Shown here in pieces: positions 43,512 through 54,014 of a stretch of 64,000 bases of DNA. Position 1 is the first letter of the stretch, and each line of letters opens with the position of its first letter. The stretch covers positions 92,836,001-92,900,000 of the forward strand of contig CM053148.1 of NCBI GenBank assembly GCA_028571685.1. The letters are read 5' to 3'. The translations under genes were made by a program, and so were the position numbers. This DNA is from Heterohyrax brucei (lineage: Eukaryota > Chordata > Mammalia > Hyracoidea > Procaviidae). The notes beneath the pieces are model-generated. The model was not told the DNA's origin and searched no databases. It saw only the letters and a list, made by a program, of their open reading frames with translations.

Positions 43512-44605
43512 GTGAGAGAAAAATAAGTAACTAACACAGTCTGGGGTCAGTAAAAAGCTTTATTTAATCAGACTACACATTTATAATCATGCGGGGGGCT
43601 GAGGGGGGAGGGAGGTGCTGGCACCAGGACACAAAGCACTCATATTACTTAAGAACTCTTCTCTACATTCACGTTAGTTAGGAACCCTCATTTACGTTAG
43701 TTAAGATCCCCACAGGTTCCACCGGGTCCCACGTGGTCTTCAGTGGTCAAGTCATAATGTTACTATGTCAACATACTCACTTCCCTAAAAGCGGGGTTCA
43801 CTCTAAGGAATTTAAGGATTGGCTGTGCTCTCACCATTCTGACATCAGGAGAATTCAATGACAGGGCCTCTCTGAGGTGAAGCAGGCAGGAACACAACAC
43901 CAGGCTCAGCCACTAGCAGAAGACTTGTCACGGTCACTGGAAGAAGGCCTTTTAGACATCAGGAGAGTGATAAGTCATCTCGGAGGTAGATCTGCCAGAA
44001 GAGACAGCATAGGAGGCTTAGGCAGTCACTTGAACTCATCTTTGATGGCAAGCAGACGAGGTCCCTGGATCAGGTCACAGCACAGCAACCCAGAGGACAC
44101 AGACTCTCAGGAGGAGGTTGGGCCCCAGGCCTTGAAAGATGAGGCACAGTAACAGACCATGGGCACAGATTCCCAGAGGGACACTGGCCCCCAGGCCTTT
44201 GAAGATGGTGCAGACAAGGTCAGGGCAGCAGAGCATGAGCACAGCCTCCTGGAAGGGACTGCTGCACCCTAAGTCCAGGGTGCTGGGTTTTTAAGACAAT
44301 ACGTCTGCTTGGTTCTGGTTGTTATCAGTCAGTCCGTAGGTCTTACCTTCTGTACCTCAAGTTGCTGACTTCTTTCTGATTGGTTGTGGTCTTGATCATC
44401 TCTCTGACCATCTGTGGCCATGTCCACCCAGCAGTTGCTTTTCTCACTTTTACTTCTTCACCATGACTTTGTATTTTCTCACCTGATTACTTGGCTCAAG
44501 CACAGCTGTTTTGTGTTTAATAGTTTAGCCAATTCACAGCTGAGCCAATTCACAGTTCAACCAATTTTAGCTTACATTTAGACAAGACTCCATTTTACTA
44601 TACTA
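43512..44605 (-). mobile_element. probable LTR (antisense), unclassified
   Basis: On the minus strand an AATAAA signal (plus 43559-43566, CTTTATTTAATC) is followed by a short U5-like end with CCCCAGACTGTG. The far end reads AAAATGGAGTCTTGTCTAAA, typical of a U3 start. The middle is GC-richer and holds two diverged about 75-bp units (GGCCCCAGGCCTTGAAAGATG at 44119 and GCCCCCAGGCCTTTGAAGATG at 44187). The ends are approximate and I could not find a convincing target duplication. The 91-codon plus frame 43877-44152 looks like a by-product. Confidence 0.5.
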
Positions 44606-45261
44606 TTTAATATAGATACACACATATGTACATATGTATATGTATACACACATACACACATCCTGACTTCAGTATTGTCATCTTATATTTAATATAATGA
44701 GAGAAATTTGGTTATCTTAATGAAAGAACCTCATTTTCAAAGTTCTAATATATTTTAAAACATCCATACTTGAGGATTTTCATCTAAAAGTATCAGTGGA
44801 CATATATGCACATTGTTCCTCTCCTGCTATTGTAAAAGACTTCAACTTTGATATGCAAAATCTTAAGCAATTTCTTATTTCTGCTCCATGAAAACATGGA
44901 TAATTAACTGCTGCGTTAGTAAGGCTGATTAGCATTTTTTGTGAATTTGCTCATTTAGCCGCTAAATTGGTATCATTTTCAGCATAACGAGGCTCATAAG
45001 AAGATATGGTTTTATGGAAGTTATTATAAAATTGCAAAAAGCTGAAATTTAACACTCTCCAAAGGGAAAAAAATAGTCTACATATGGTTTTATTTAAGTT
45101 TGCATATCATATGTAATTATTTTAATAACTGGTCTAGGCTCACATTTTTAAAAACCAAACAAAATTAGACTAAACCTACTTATTCTGTGGTCAAAAATAC
45201 ATCAAATAAATTCTAAAGAACTTGACCTATACATCTTAGAAGATGCTAGATATTTCTTCTC
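44606..45261. other. no recognised feature
   Basis: AT-rich. (ACATA)n-like microsatellite at about 44615-44660. Confidence 0.5.
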
Positions 45262-45315
45262 TTTCCCAACACAACCCACAGACATAGAATCAAGTCTGAC
45301 TCATGGAAGTCCTTC
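45262..45315 (-). mobile_element. AfroSINE tail fragment
   Basis: CACAACCCACAGACATAGAATCAAG then TCTGACTCATGGAAG: the 3' tail only. Confidence 0.5.
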
Positions 45316-46141
45316 AGAAGCCACAAAAAAGGAGTTGATACATTGATCATCTAGACTATAAATGATATTCAAATAGGATGTGATTACTCATGCTTTAAAT
45401 ACCACCAATTTAACCTTCCTTTTAAAAGTATTGTCTTTGCTTCAATTTCTATTACAGTTAATATTACATTCTCTTTGTTCTTCTTTAGTTGTGCTTCCCG
45501 TACTTCATGGCTGTTGTTTTTTTAGTGGTTAACATAAAACTATCAATGTGACCAAAATTGGTTCTCAATATACATATTATTAATAAATAATTGAATTGTC
45601 TTCTAAAAGAGAAGGATCAGGGTAAGGGCAAAGAAAACACTGGGGAGAAAGTATATTAAATCAAACAATGTGGCAAATGATACATGCTGAAAAATTATCC
45701 CAAGACAGAAAAATTTAAAGATATCAGATATTTTTAAAAAGGAGTACTAAACTCTGGATGATCTAGTGGACTAGAATGATAAATCACCAGACCAGGATGA
45801 AGGAAGAGACTTCAGAGTGATAGGAAGGCCCTGGAGCCCGAGGCTGCTCTGGGGGTACAAGTCTTGCTCAGTGATGTATCGCTCTGTTTCAGTAGGCAGG
45901 TGGCCAGGTGCAGAACAGGAGGTAGAGACTCAGGTCTTTGCACCAAAATAGGACGTCTGAGTGCTACAAAGTCAGCTACAAATACTCCATATAAAAAACC
46001 AATGTCATACATACAAAGGGAGAAGGTATAGGAACTTCTCTGATTTTACAACAGCTCTGAATGAAAAAGAGAAGAAAGAAATGGTGCTTTCCAATTTGTG
46101 ACAAGAACCTACCTGGTCCGTTAAGAACCCAGTGAAATTTA
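45316..46141. other. no recognised gene or repeat
   Basis: AT-rich. The 66-codon frame at 45812-46012 has no motif. Confidence 0.5.
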
Positions 46142-46313
46142 TACTTGCTGGTGGGATAGTAGTGGTTAAGTGCTGTGGTTGCTAACCAAAAGGTTAACAG
46201 TTTGAATCCACTAGGTGCTCCTTGGAAACTCTATGGGACAGTTCTACTCTGTCCTGTAGGGTTGCTATGAGTCAGAATCTACTAGATGGCAATGGTTTGG
46301 TTTTGGTTTTTTG
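46142..46313 (+). mobile_element. AfroSINE
   Basis: Plus copy: TACTTGCTGGTGGGATAGTAG head, GTTTGAATCCACTAGG B-box region, tail ending GGTTTGGTTTTGGTTTTTTG. Confidence 0.92.
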
Positions 46314-46525
46314 ACATGATCCAAAAGCTGATTACTTTTGAGTAGGCTGTAATCCTAAATGCCCTTATCTAAACAAAGTATATCTTGAAAAAAACTAATA
46401 TCAATTAAACAGATATTGGTACTACACTGGTAGCATTATCTTTTAGATTATGAAGGAGATTGGGATTTCTATTATCACTTTGATTTCACATGAAACTAAA
46501 AACCTCAGACAGCACAGTAACTCTA

Positions 46526-46716
46526 AAAACGAGACCAAATCCACTGCCATAGGGTCAATTCTAACTCATAGCAACCCTATAGCCAAAATCATGGCAACCC
46601 TATAGGATGGAGTAAAACTCCCTCCATAGAGTTTCCAAGGAGTGCGTGGTGGTTTTGAACTGCTGACCTTTCAGGTAGCAGAAGTAACACTTAATCACTG
46701 TGACACGAGGGTTTTC
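46526..46716 (-). mobile_element. AfroSINE with 26-bp internal duplication
   Basis: Minus copy in which the segment around CATAGCAACCCTATAG occurs twice in tandem (about 46577-46592 and 46606-46621), making it longer than usual. Confidence 0.88.
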
Positions 46717-46859
46717 AACTCTAAAAGTAAAAGAACAGAAGAAAACAGGGTAAAATGAACTAAGCATTGTAAACTTTCAGAAGAGAATAAAGAAAGATTT
46801 TATGGCTTAAAATAACAGATTAAATACAGCATAGAAAAATTTGGTTAGTAGGAAAATTA

Positions 46860-47033
46860 GGAGCCAGAGTGGCACCAGTGCTTAGTGATTGGCTGCCAAC
46901 CTAAATGCTGGTGTTTTAAACCCAGCCAGCAACCATGTGAAGAAAGACCCAGCAAACAGATAACAGCCAAGAAAACCCTATAAAGCAGTGCTACTCTGTC
47001 ATATATGAGTTGGAATTGACTCAACAACAGTAT
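46860..47033 (+). mobile_element. long AfroSINE variant
   Basis: Plus copy: GGAGCCAGAGTGGCACCAG head, GTGAAGAAAGACCCAGCAAAC middle block, GAGTTGGAATTGACTCAAC tail. Confidence 0.75.
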
Positions 47034-47199
47034 GAAAATTGAAATAAAGTGTGCGGGAGAATACAAAATGGTGCTTTGGTGGAAAATCTAAAGGCAACAA
47101 TATATAACTGTGGTTACTGAAATTGTTTCATATAGGAATATGGGTTCAAAATTCCCAAACTGCTGTTATGTGTACACTGGAATCAAATAAGTAAATGAA

Positions 47200-47750
47200 C
47201 GATGTCGAGGAGGCATAATTTTAACTGTTGGAAAGAGAAGTTATAGCCAAGCGAGTAGGGCAAGCTAAAACGAGCTTGGAGATACTAGATTGTAGTTGGA
47301 AACTGTTACACTGGCGGTAAATGTAAGTACCTAACAAAGGTCACTTAGGTTACTAAGTTACATTCCATCTTCTGCCTTAATTACCACCCACAGACCAGAC
47401 TAGCAGCTCTGCATTCCCCTCCCTATCTCTGAGAAAATAGAGTTGATTAAGACCTTGGAGATAGATAATGAAATTTTGGGTAATTCGTAATGTTTGATAA
47501 GATGTAATGAAACCTTATGATGTAATGAAATCTAGAGACTCCTGACTGTTGTTCTGTGACAAACATCTTTCAATTCTGGCTATAAAAACCACTGGGAATG
47601 TGACCCAAAGGGAATAGTTTTTTGGAGAAACTGGTTTTGCTATCCTCCAGATTTGCTGGCTATCTGCAAACAAATCGTTAAACCCCACACCTTCTCAGAA
47701 TTTTGGCTGTCAGTGATAGGTGGAATGAACTTGCTTTAGTTCAGCAGCAA
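47200..47750 (+). mobile_element. possible LTR, unclassified
   Basis: A TATA-like GGCTATAAAAACCACTGGG at about 47578 is followed by a pyrimidine-rich U5-like section ending near TTTAGTTCAGCAGC. Upstream is U3-like sequence with short direct repeats (GATGTAATGAAA twice at about 47510-47530). Ends not defined, so this is a weak call. Confidence 0.33.
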
Positions 47751-47805
47751 TATAGTTATACTGTTATACATTGTGATTAGTGAAAAATACAAATAGAATA
47801 AAAAT

Positions 47806-47963
47806 AAACAGACTCATTGTTGTTGAGTTGGTTTCCACTCATAACAACCCTATAGGATGAAGTAGAATTGCCCCATAGGATTTGCATAAGCAGTTGATGG
47901 GTTCAAATTGCTGACCTTTTGGTTAATAGACAAGCTCTTAACTACTGTGATGCCAGGGCTCCA
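47806..47963 (-). mobile_element. AfroSINE
   Basis: Minus copy: tail AAAATAAACAGACTCATTG, head ends GATGCCAGGGCTCC. Confidence 0.88.
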
Positions 47964-48106
47964 AAATACAGACATAGATGTACAAATACAGACATAATTA
48001 TATGTGGGCACATGAGTTAGTATCCATACATATATTTCCTAGGTCTGTCTGCCAAAAGATAACAGAAGAAATGATACTCTAGAAGCAATGAATAGGCCCC
48101 CAAATC

Positions 48107-48425
48107 CTGTTGTTCAACGTTATTGTTGCCGTTAGGTGCCACTGAGTCAGTTGTGACTCAGTGACCCTGTGAACAACAGGACAAAGCAAGAAGAGTTAGC
48201 TTTTCCCCCGGTAGAATTTAGAGTGCCTGTCCTGATTTTATTCATAAGATCTTCACTGGCTGATCATTTTCAAATGTAGACCACAGAGTCTGTCTTCCTA
48301 ATCTCTCTGAGTCTAGGAGTTCAGCTGAAATCTGCTCACGCGACCCTGCTAGCATGATGGCATAGCTTCCAGCATCACGGCATCATGCAAGCCCCACAGT
48401 AAGACAAACTGACAGATACTTGGGG
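48107..48425 (-). mobile_element. internally deleted RTE LINE
   Basis: The plus strand starts with the RTE 3' tail (TTGTTGCCGTTAGGTGCCAC) and within about 80 bp passes into the block CTTCACTGGCTGATC ... GCATAGCTTCCAGCATCACG ... GACAAACTGACAG. The same block is present at 6990-7190 and I interpret it as the RTE 5' UTR. The complete ORF is absent, so the element is 5' end plus 3' end only. Confidence 0.55.
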
Positions 48426-48635
48426 AATTGTCCCATAAAATAAACCAAAGCTCTTTGGGGAAATGGCTGATTGTTCTAGGACTAAGAAAAAGAATATGTA
48501 AGATGAGTCTGAAGTATTTGCAATGTTAGAAAGTAAAGAAGTCATCAAACATCCACACAAACATGCATGCACGTGTAGGAGGGTGCAGGCATGCAAAATA
48601 GACAAAGAAACCAAATTAAAAGAGCGTCTAACAAG

Positions 48636-48712
48636 ATAGGGCTCTTCTACTCTGTCCTATACAGTCACTGTGAATCAGTATCAACTCAGCGGCACTGGGT
48701 TTGGTTTTGATG
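48636..48712 (+). mobile_element. AfroSINE, 5' truncated
   Basis: Starts at CTCTTCTACTCTGTCCTATAC; the tail GGCACTGGGTTTGGTTTTG is complete. Confidence 0.82.
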
Positions 48713-48904
48713 TTTTGGTTCCAGTGGCCGAAGTTGGAACAATTTGAGCAATAAGATAAATGGTCTGCTACTTCATTACAATACACAAGTTCATTCTGAT
48801 AGAAACAAATTATTAGAGAAAAAGAGAAAGGGTGGGAGACAAAAGGCACGTTTTTCATACAGAATTCCAAATAGTTTAGGTAGATACTTTTGACTCTAGG
48901 AGAT

Positions 48905-49560
48905 GGAACTTAACTTACCCTTTCCTTGACTGTGGGTTGGACTGACTGGCTTGCTTCTTAATAACTGAGTATGAAATGGGGTAAAACATTAAAACATTGA
49001 TTTCACAGGGGAGACACCTGGAGGACACTACTATCATGAGGTGATGTGTTGATATTATGTACCTGCTGATATGAGAAGGGCATTTTATTTCTTTGCTGTT
49101 CTTCCCTGAAATCCACAACCCTGCTCTAATCCTAAATCTAATCCTAAGAAAGGACAAACTGACTAACCCACACGGGAGAATGTTCTACAAATATCTGACC
49201 TGTATTCCTCGAAACCATCAATTCTGATCTTTGATGGCTCTCTAAAGCCATCCAAAATAACAAAAAACTGAGAAACTGTCACAAACAAAGGAGGTTAAGG
49301 GAACATGCTGTTGACTTGTGGTATATAGCATGCTGAAACAGAAAAGTACATTTTTACAAAAAAAAAAAGTAAAATCTATAAAGCATGGAGTTTAGTAAAT
49401 AATGATGTGTCAGCTAGTTTCCTAGTTACGGTAAATGAATCATGATTACAGTGTTAGCAATAGGGAAAGTGCTTAAGGTGTGTGTAGAAACTCTGTGCTA
49501 GCGTAGTAATTGTTCTGTAAATCTAAAATTATTTACAACAAAGTTTATTAAAATTAAAAG
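48905..49560 (+). mobile_element. L1 3' UTR (old L1M-type)
   Basis: GGAGTTTAGTAAATAATGATG, then a run to CTGTAAATCTAAAATTATTT and AAAGTTTATTAAAATTAAAAG, the widely shared 3' end of older L1 subfamilies. No coding part. Confidence 0.68.
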
Positions 49561-49619
49561 CACTTTATTCCATTCAAATGAAGAACTTCATTAAAAGATG
49601 CTATAAAGCATGAAGCTAA

Positions 49620-49990
49620 GATACAAACCAAAAAAAAAAAAAAAAAAAGTCAACTGAATTCTTAACCATCAATGGAAACTAGACAAATTAATGGAAAAAC
49701 ATCTAAAGCATTTCATGAAAAAAGTTATTGACAGGAATCAGTTTATATGGAGATGCTCAAGTCGGATCCGACTCGACGGCACTTGGCTGGCAACCTCATT
49801 AATTATCAGGAGAACGAAAATTAAAACAATTACACATAATTTTGTCTCCAACAAGGTGAAAAACATGCAGAAGTTGAATACAACAAGGGCTGATAAGTTC
49901 TAGACCTACAAGAACTCACATTCCACTGATGGAAGAATTCATTAATGGAAATAATTTGGCAAACATGTTGATATTATTTCTTGCAACTTG
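49620..49990 (+). mobile_element. L1 fragment (ORF2 end/3' UTR)
   Basis: After an A20 run (49629-49648), sequence resembling the 'gatgctcaac...cattaattatcagg' and 'aaaattaaaacaattacacataattttgtc' block of L1. It is interrupted by the tail micro-insert at 49761. Confidence 0.6.
49758..49793 (+). mobile_element. 30-nt tail insertion in L1
   Basis: GTCGGATCCGACTCGACGGC followed by ACTTGGCTGG sits between GATGCTCAA and CAACCTCATT, a junction that is otherwise continuous in L1. CAA is repeated at both sides. CpG sites are intact, suggesting youth. Confidence 0.55.
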
Positions 49991-50000
49991 AAATAGATGC

Positions 50001-50580
50001 TGTCATAGATTGTATTGTGTCCCCCTAAAAAAATATGTATAACAATTTTCCTGGGCCGTAATTCCCAGTACTGTGTGATTGCCCTCTGTTTTGTGATTTT
50101 CCTAAACTGTAAATCTTAATCTTTGTAGTTAACAGACAGGATTGTGTTAAAGAAGATTAGGGTGTTACTGGCTTTGGTTAGGGTGCTACAGCAGCACCCT
50201 TCCTAAGGTCACCTCCCCTTTTGAGTGTAAAGGGAGTTTCCCTGAAGGGTGGCTTGTGCCACCTTTTGTCCTTTTACCCTACAAGAGATAAAAAGAAAGA
50301 TAAACAGCTAGAGAGCTGGGGACCTGATACCATCGAGAAAGCAGGACAAAGAACAGAGCACGTCTTTCACACCTGAGGTTCCTGCTCCAAGATGCTCTCA
50401 AATCAAAAACTGATGCAACACAAGGACCTTCCTCCAGAGCTAACAAAGAGGGAAAGCTTTCCACTGGAGCAGACACCCTGAATTCATACTTGGGGCCCAC
50501 TGGCCTGTGATAGGCTAAACTTTGTTAAATGCTATCTACTTGTGGTATTTCTATCAGAGCAGTGCCAGATGACCAAAACA
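50001..50580 (+). mobile_element. MaLR-type solo LTR
   Basis: 580 bp from TGTCATAGATTGTATTGTGTC to GCCAGATGACCAAAACA, collinear with 30407-30900 but with an additional segment (about 50395-50465, CAAGGACCTTCCTCCAGAGC). The flanks GATGC and GGTGT agree at 3 of 5 positions, so any target duplication has decayed. Confidence 0.88.
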
Positions 50581-51229
50581 GGTGTATCCTTTCCCACATA
50601 AAAATTTCTTTCCTATGTATGTAAATTAGAAGTTTACCATGAGTCGTAATCAAATTGCTCATAGCAAGATTATTTGTAAGTGACAAAACTTATAAATAAC
50701 TGAATTTTGAATTGAGAGTATAACAAACAGATTTGGTTATTCATTTCATTGAACGTTGTATAGCAGTTGATTACTGCCACATAAAGATAGATGACTCCTA
50801 CAACACAATATTGAACAATAAGGAAAGTGCTATAAGAACTAGTACAGAGTTGTATCATTTATAAAATAAGGAACTGAGTTACCAAACAACTAAGATTCAC
50901 AGATTCTTCTTTTCTTCTGCTATAGAAAGGAATCTTCACATGTAAAAGGCTGGCAGTGTCAAAGAAAATGTATCTCTCATGGCTGTGGGCAAATTGGAAG
51001 TAGTCGCTCGTATAATAGCATGGGGAGATTCTTGCTCAAATTTGAAAGACAATCCTAAAATTGCTTTCCAGAGTGCACATATTAAGAAAGAGGAATAGGT
51101 AAGTTTTAAAAACAATAAGCATGGAATTCTTCAAGTAAAGCTTTAAGTTTTTGTAATCATGTGTTTCACATTGTTTGCAAGATAATAATACTAATAACTA
51201 GATCTATATTCCTGCAGCAAATGCCCTAA
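50581..51229. other. no recognised gene or repeat
   Basis: AT-rich, nothing supported. Confidence 0.5.
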
Positions 51230-51391
51230 GATCCCCAAACCTGTTGCCATCGAGATGACTCAGACTCATAGAAACCTTGTAGGACATGCTAGAACTCGCC
51301 CGTAGGGTTCTAAGAAATAGCTGGTAGATTCTAACTGCTGACTTTCTGGTGAGCAGCCGGACTCTTAACTGCTGCATGACCAGAGCTCCAC
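51230..51391 (-). mobile_element. AfroSINE
   Basis: Minus copy: CCCCAAACCTGTTGCCATCG tail to GCATGACCAGAGCTCC head. Confidence 0.88.
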
Positions 51392-52203
51392 CCTAAGATG
51401 ACTGGTACCTACAACATATGAGAATCAAGGTCAGTTTGCAGTATTAGATAGAAAAATATATATGAGTGTAAGGCAGGACATATAATGTAAGGTAAACAAA
51501 GCAGATGTGCATTAGAACACAGGTAGCAGTTTAATCATTCTTAGTAGAATTTTTCTGCTTTAAGGGCAGTGAGAAGTTTCTTTAAAAGTTTTCAGGCTCA
51601 GAATAGCGTGATTAGCTATGCATTTTGCTGTTCTGTGAAGAGTAGATTGAAAGTGAATTCAGGGAAATGCTAGTCACAGTCCAAGCAGAAAATAGTCTTT
51701 CCCTAAAATAAAATGGTGTTAGTGAACTAGAGAGGCAGAAAATTTCAGGAAATGTTCAGAGTTCACTTAAGAGAATTAGAGATTCTTAATCTATGGACTA
51801 GAAAAAGTGAAGAGTCAAAGACTACTTTACTGATACTCCTTTATGCACCTGAGGGTAGAGAGTCAAGGAGCAAGCTGCTGAGAAGGAAGATTACAAGACA
51901 AGGCATTTTCAATATGTAGATTATGAGGTGCCTGTTGATATTTCTCGGTGGAAGTATCCAGAATATATTTAAACATCCAGAAGTGAAGAGACGGAGAAGG
52001 GTTCTAAGTAGAAAAATAGGTGTGGATGTCATCAAAATATGAATGGTGAAGCTATTAAAATATGAAGTGTGATCACCAAAGAGTGTGCGATGGACAGAAA
52101 AAAAGATAAAGACAGAACCTGGAGAAGACCAGGACTTACAGAGTCTGAAGCCTGAAGTCAGAAATGTGAATGTTGGCACTAAAAATTTCCATGATAATTA
52201 AAG
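51392..52203. other. no gene; possible ancient repeat trace
   Basis: About 51560-51610 (GGGCAGTGAGAAGTTTC ... GTTTTCAGGCTCAGAATAGC) resembles the mammal-wide repeat noted at 41330. The minus-strand 112-codon frame at 51841-52179 has no motif. Confidence 0.4.
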
Positions 52204-52353
52204 ATGGTGACACAGTAGTTAAGAGCTTGGCTACTAACCCAATGGTTAGCTGTTAGAACTCATCAACTGGTCCTTGGAAACCCTATAGGACAGCTCTGTT
52301 CTAGCCTATATTACAGAGTTTTTATGAGCCAGAATCCACTTGACACTATCAGG
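52204..52353 (+). mobile_element. AfroSINE
   Basis: Plus copy: ATGGTGACACAGTAGTTAAG head, GAGCCAGAATCCACTTGAC tail. Confidence 0.88.
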
Positions 52354-52371
52354 ATTGATTTAAGGTAAAAA

Positions 52372-52500
52372 AAGACAAACAAAAATGCCCATTGCTCAAT
52401 TCTGACTCACGGAAACTGGTGTGTTATGTAGTAGAACTTTCTACAGGAATTTCTTGGTCCTAATCTTTTAGGAAAGCAGACCACCAAGCCTCTCTTCCAT
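52372..52500 (-). mobile_element. long AfroSINE variant, degraded
   Basis: Minus copy: AAAATGCCCATTGCTCAATTC tail, AAAGCAGACCACCAAGCC middle block. Confidence 0.6.
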
Positions 52501-53104
52501 GGTATCATGGGTGGTCCATAGAACCTTTAGGTTTGGGGAGATGCAGAAACCAGCAGAAATATTAAATATTGTTAAGAATCAAGCAAGATTCAGACAGTTC
52601 CATAAAATTGTCTAACATGGAATTGAATTAACTGCTTTGGAAGAAAAGCTCTCAAAGGAGTTGTGGGACAGACACTGTGACTGAAAGGAGCTGAAAAGAA
52701 GTAGAAGAGAAGAAAACAGAAGGAGGATGCATCAGTTCAAACCGATTGTCCTTGAAAGAAAAAGGGATCTGATATCTCTTGATTTGCATGAAAGGGCAGT
52801 AACAGAACTCTTTTCCTGTGGATGCAATTCTGATAGACTTTATTTACCTACTTTTTAATTCCAGTCTTAAAATATTTTGGAAATTTAGGAGTATAGAAAG
52901 AAAGACTATATTGCAATATATATAAATTACATTTACAGGTTCTTACATTAATCATATACCTTGCATCTTATTTTAGTCTAAATAATTGATATGGAAAAAA
53001 AAACAAATGAATTTGAGATGATGCTACTCATTATCCCACTAAAAAACATGGCAGTTAAAATGTGGGTAGATATAATGGTGACTATAAAAAGCTTGTATAT
53101 GTGT
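52501..53104. other. no recognised feature
   Basis: AT-rich, nothing supported. Confidence 0.5.
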
Positions 53105-53267
53105 GTGCTTGTGCTCTCTAGAGAAGCAAAACTAGTGAGATGTGTGTATGAATATAGAGAGAGTGGTTTGCTTTAAGGAAATGGCTTTAACAATTGTGGG
53201 ACTGTCCAGTCTCAAATCCACAGCTCTGGTGGCAATCTAGAGACTTCTCCAGGCTCATGAGGTCACC
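53105..53267 (+). repeat. LTR-like interspersed repeat, unclassified
   Basis: GTGCTCTCTAGAGAAGCAAA ... AAGGAAATGGCTTTAACAATTG ... GGCAATCTAGAGACTTCTCC has the feel of a common mammalian LTR/MaLR-related repeat. A sequence resembling its continuation is at 58252. Confidence 0.4.
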
Positions 53268-53776
53268 AAAAAAATCAAACCCCCTGCTGCCAGGTTGATG
53301 CTGATTCATAGTGACATTATAGGACAGAATAGAACTGCTCCGTAGAGTTTCCAAGAAGCACCTTGTGGATTTGAAATGCCAACATTTTGCTTAGCAGAGG
53401 TAGCACTTTACCAATGTTCCAATGTGCTGGAAGTGAAGATTTGAACCACTTAACGGTGAAGATCAAGGACCACAGCCTTCAGTATGAATTGCACCTCAAC
53501 ATCTCAAGAAAACAAAAAGCCTCACAACTGGACCAGTAAGCACCATTGTCATAAGTGGAGAAAGGATTAAGGTTGTCAAGGATTTCATTTTATTTGAGTC
53601 CATGAGCAACTGCCACGGAGGCAGCAGTCAAGAAATCAAAAGACGAGTTGCACTGGATCATTGCCAAGGATCAATTTAAAGTACTGAAAAGTAAAGATGT
53701 CACCTTGAAGACTAAGGTGCGCCTGACCCAAGCAAAGGTATTTTCAATCACATCATATACATGTGATAGAGTTTCC
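53268..53776 (-). mobile_element. AfroSINE interrupted by a 343-bp inserted segment
   Basis: The SINE body is at 53268-53424 (CCCCCTGCTGCCAGGTTG ... GCAGAGGTAGCACTTTACC). Its head end AGAGTTTCC reappears at 53768-53776, after the inserted RTE-derived segment 53425-53767. So the segment landed in the SINE head. Confidence 0.7.
53425..53767 (+). repeat. inverted duplicate of 55062-55404 (RTE-derived), arm 1
   Basis: Compared base by base, this is identical over 343 bp to the reverse complement of 55062-55404, including private changes such as the CACTGGATCATTGCCAAGG stretch. It begins TGCTGGAAGTGAAG and ends ATACATGTGAT, and homology stops abruptly at both ends. Within it, RTE sequence from the reverse transcriptase thumb to the C-terminal region can be read. 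Confidence 0.93.
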
Positions 53777-53789
53777 ATTCCTAGGGTCT

Positions 53790-53846
<57 letters not shown>
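53790..53846. repeat. (AC)n microsatellite
   Basis: About 27 uninterrupted AC units. Confidence 0.97.
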
Positions 53847-53847
<1 letters not shown>

Positions 53848-53849
<2 letters not shown>

Positions 53850-54002
53850 AGCCCACTGCCACTGAGTGGATTCCGACTCATAGTGACCCTGTAGAACAGA
53901 GTAGAACTGACCCAAAGAGTTTCCAAGCAGTGACTGGTGGGTTTAAATTGATGACTTTTGTTTGGTAGCCATGACTCTTAATCACTATGAAACCAGTGTT
54001 TC
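53848..54002 (-). mobile_element. AfroSINE
   Basis: Minus copy whose tail (AAGCCCACTGCCACTGAGTGG) abuts the (AC)n tract. Head ends AACCAGTGTTTC. Confidence 0.9.
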
Positions 54003-54014
54003 TCACAAAGTCTT

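Noticed and set aside
43097-43534. Ser/Pro/Leu-rich and Glu/Arg-rich frames on opposite strands
   Set aside because: Both are translations of the (GA)n polypurine tract.
43877-44152. 91-codon open frame with protein-like composition
   Set aside because: It lies inside an LTR-like block with internal repeat units, has no recognisable domain and no splice or promoter context.
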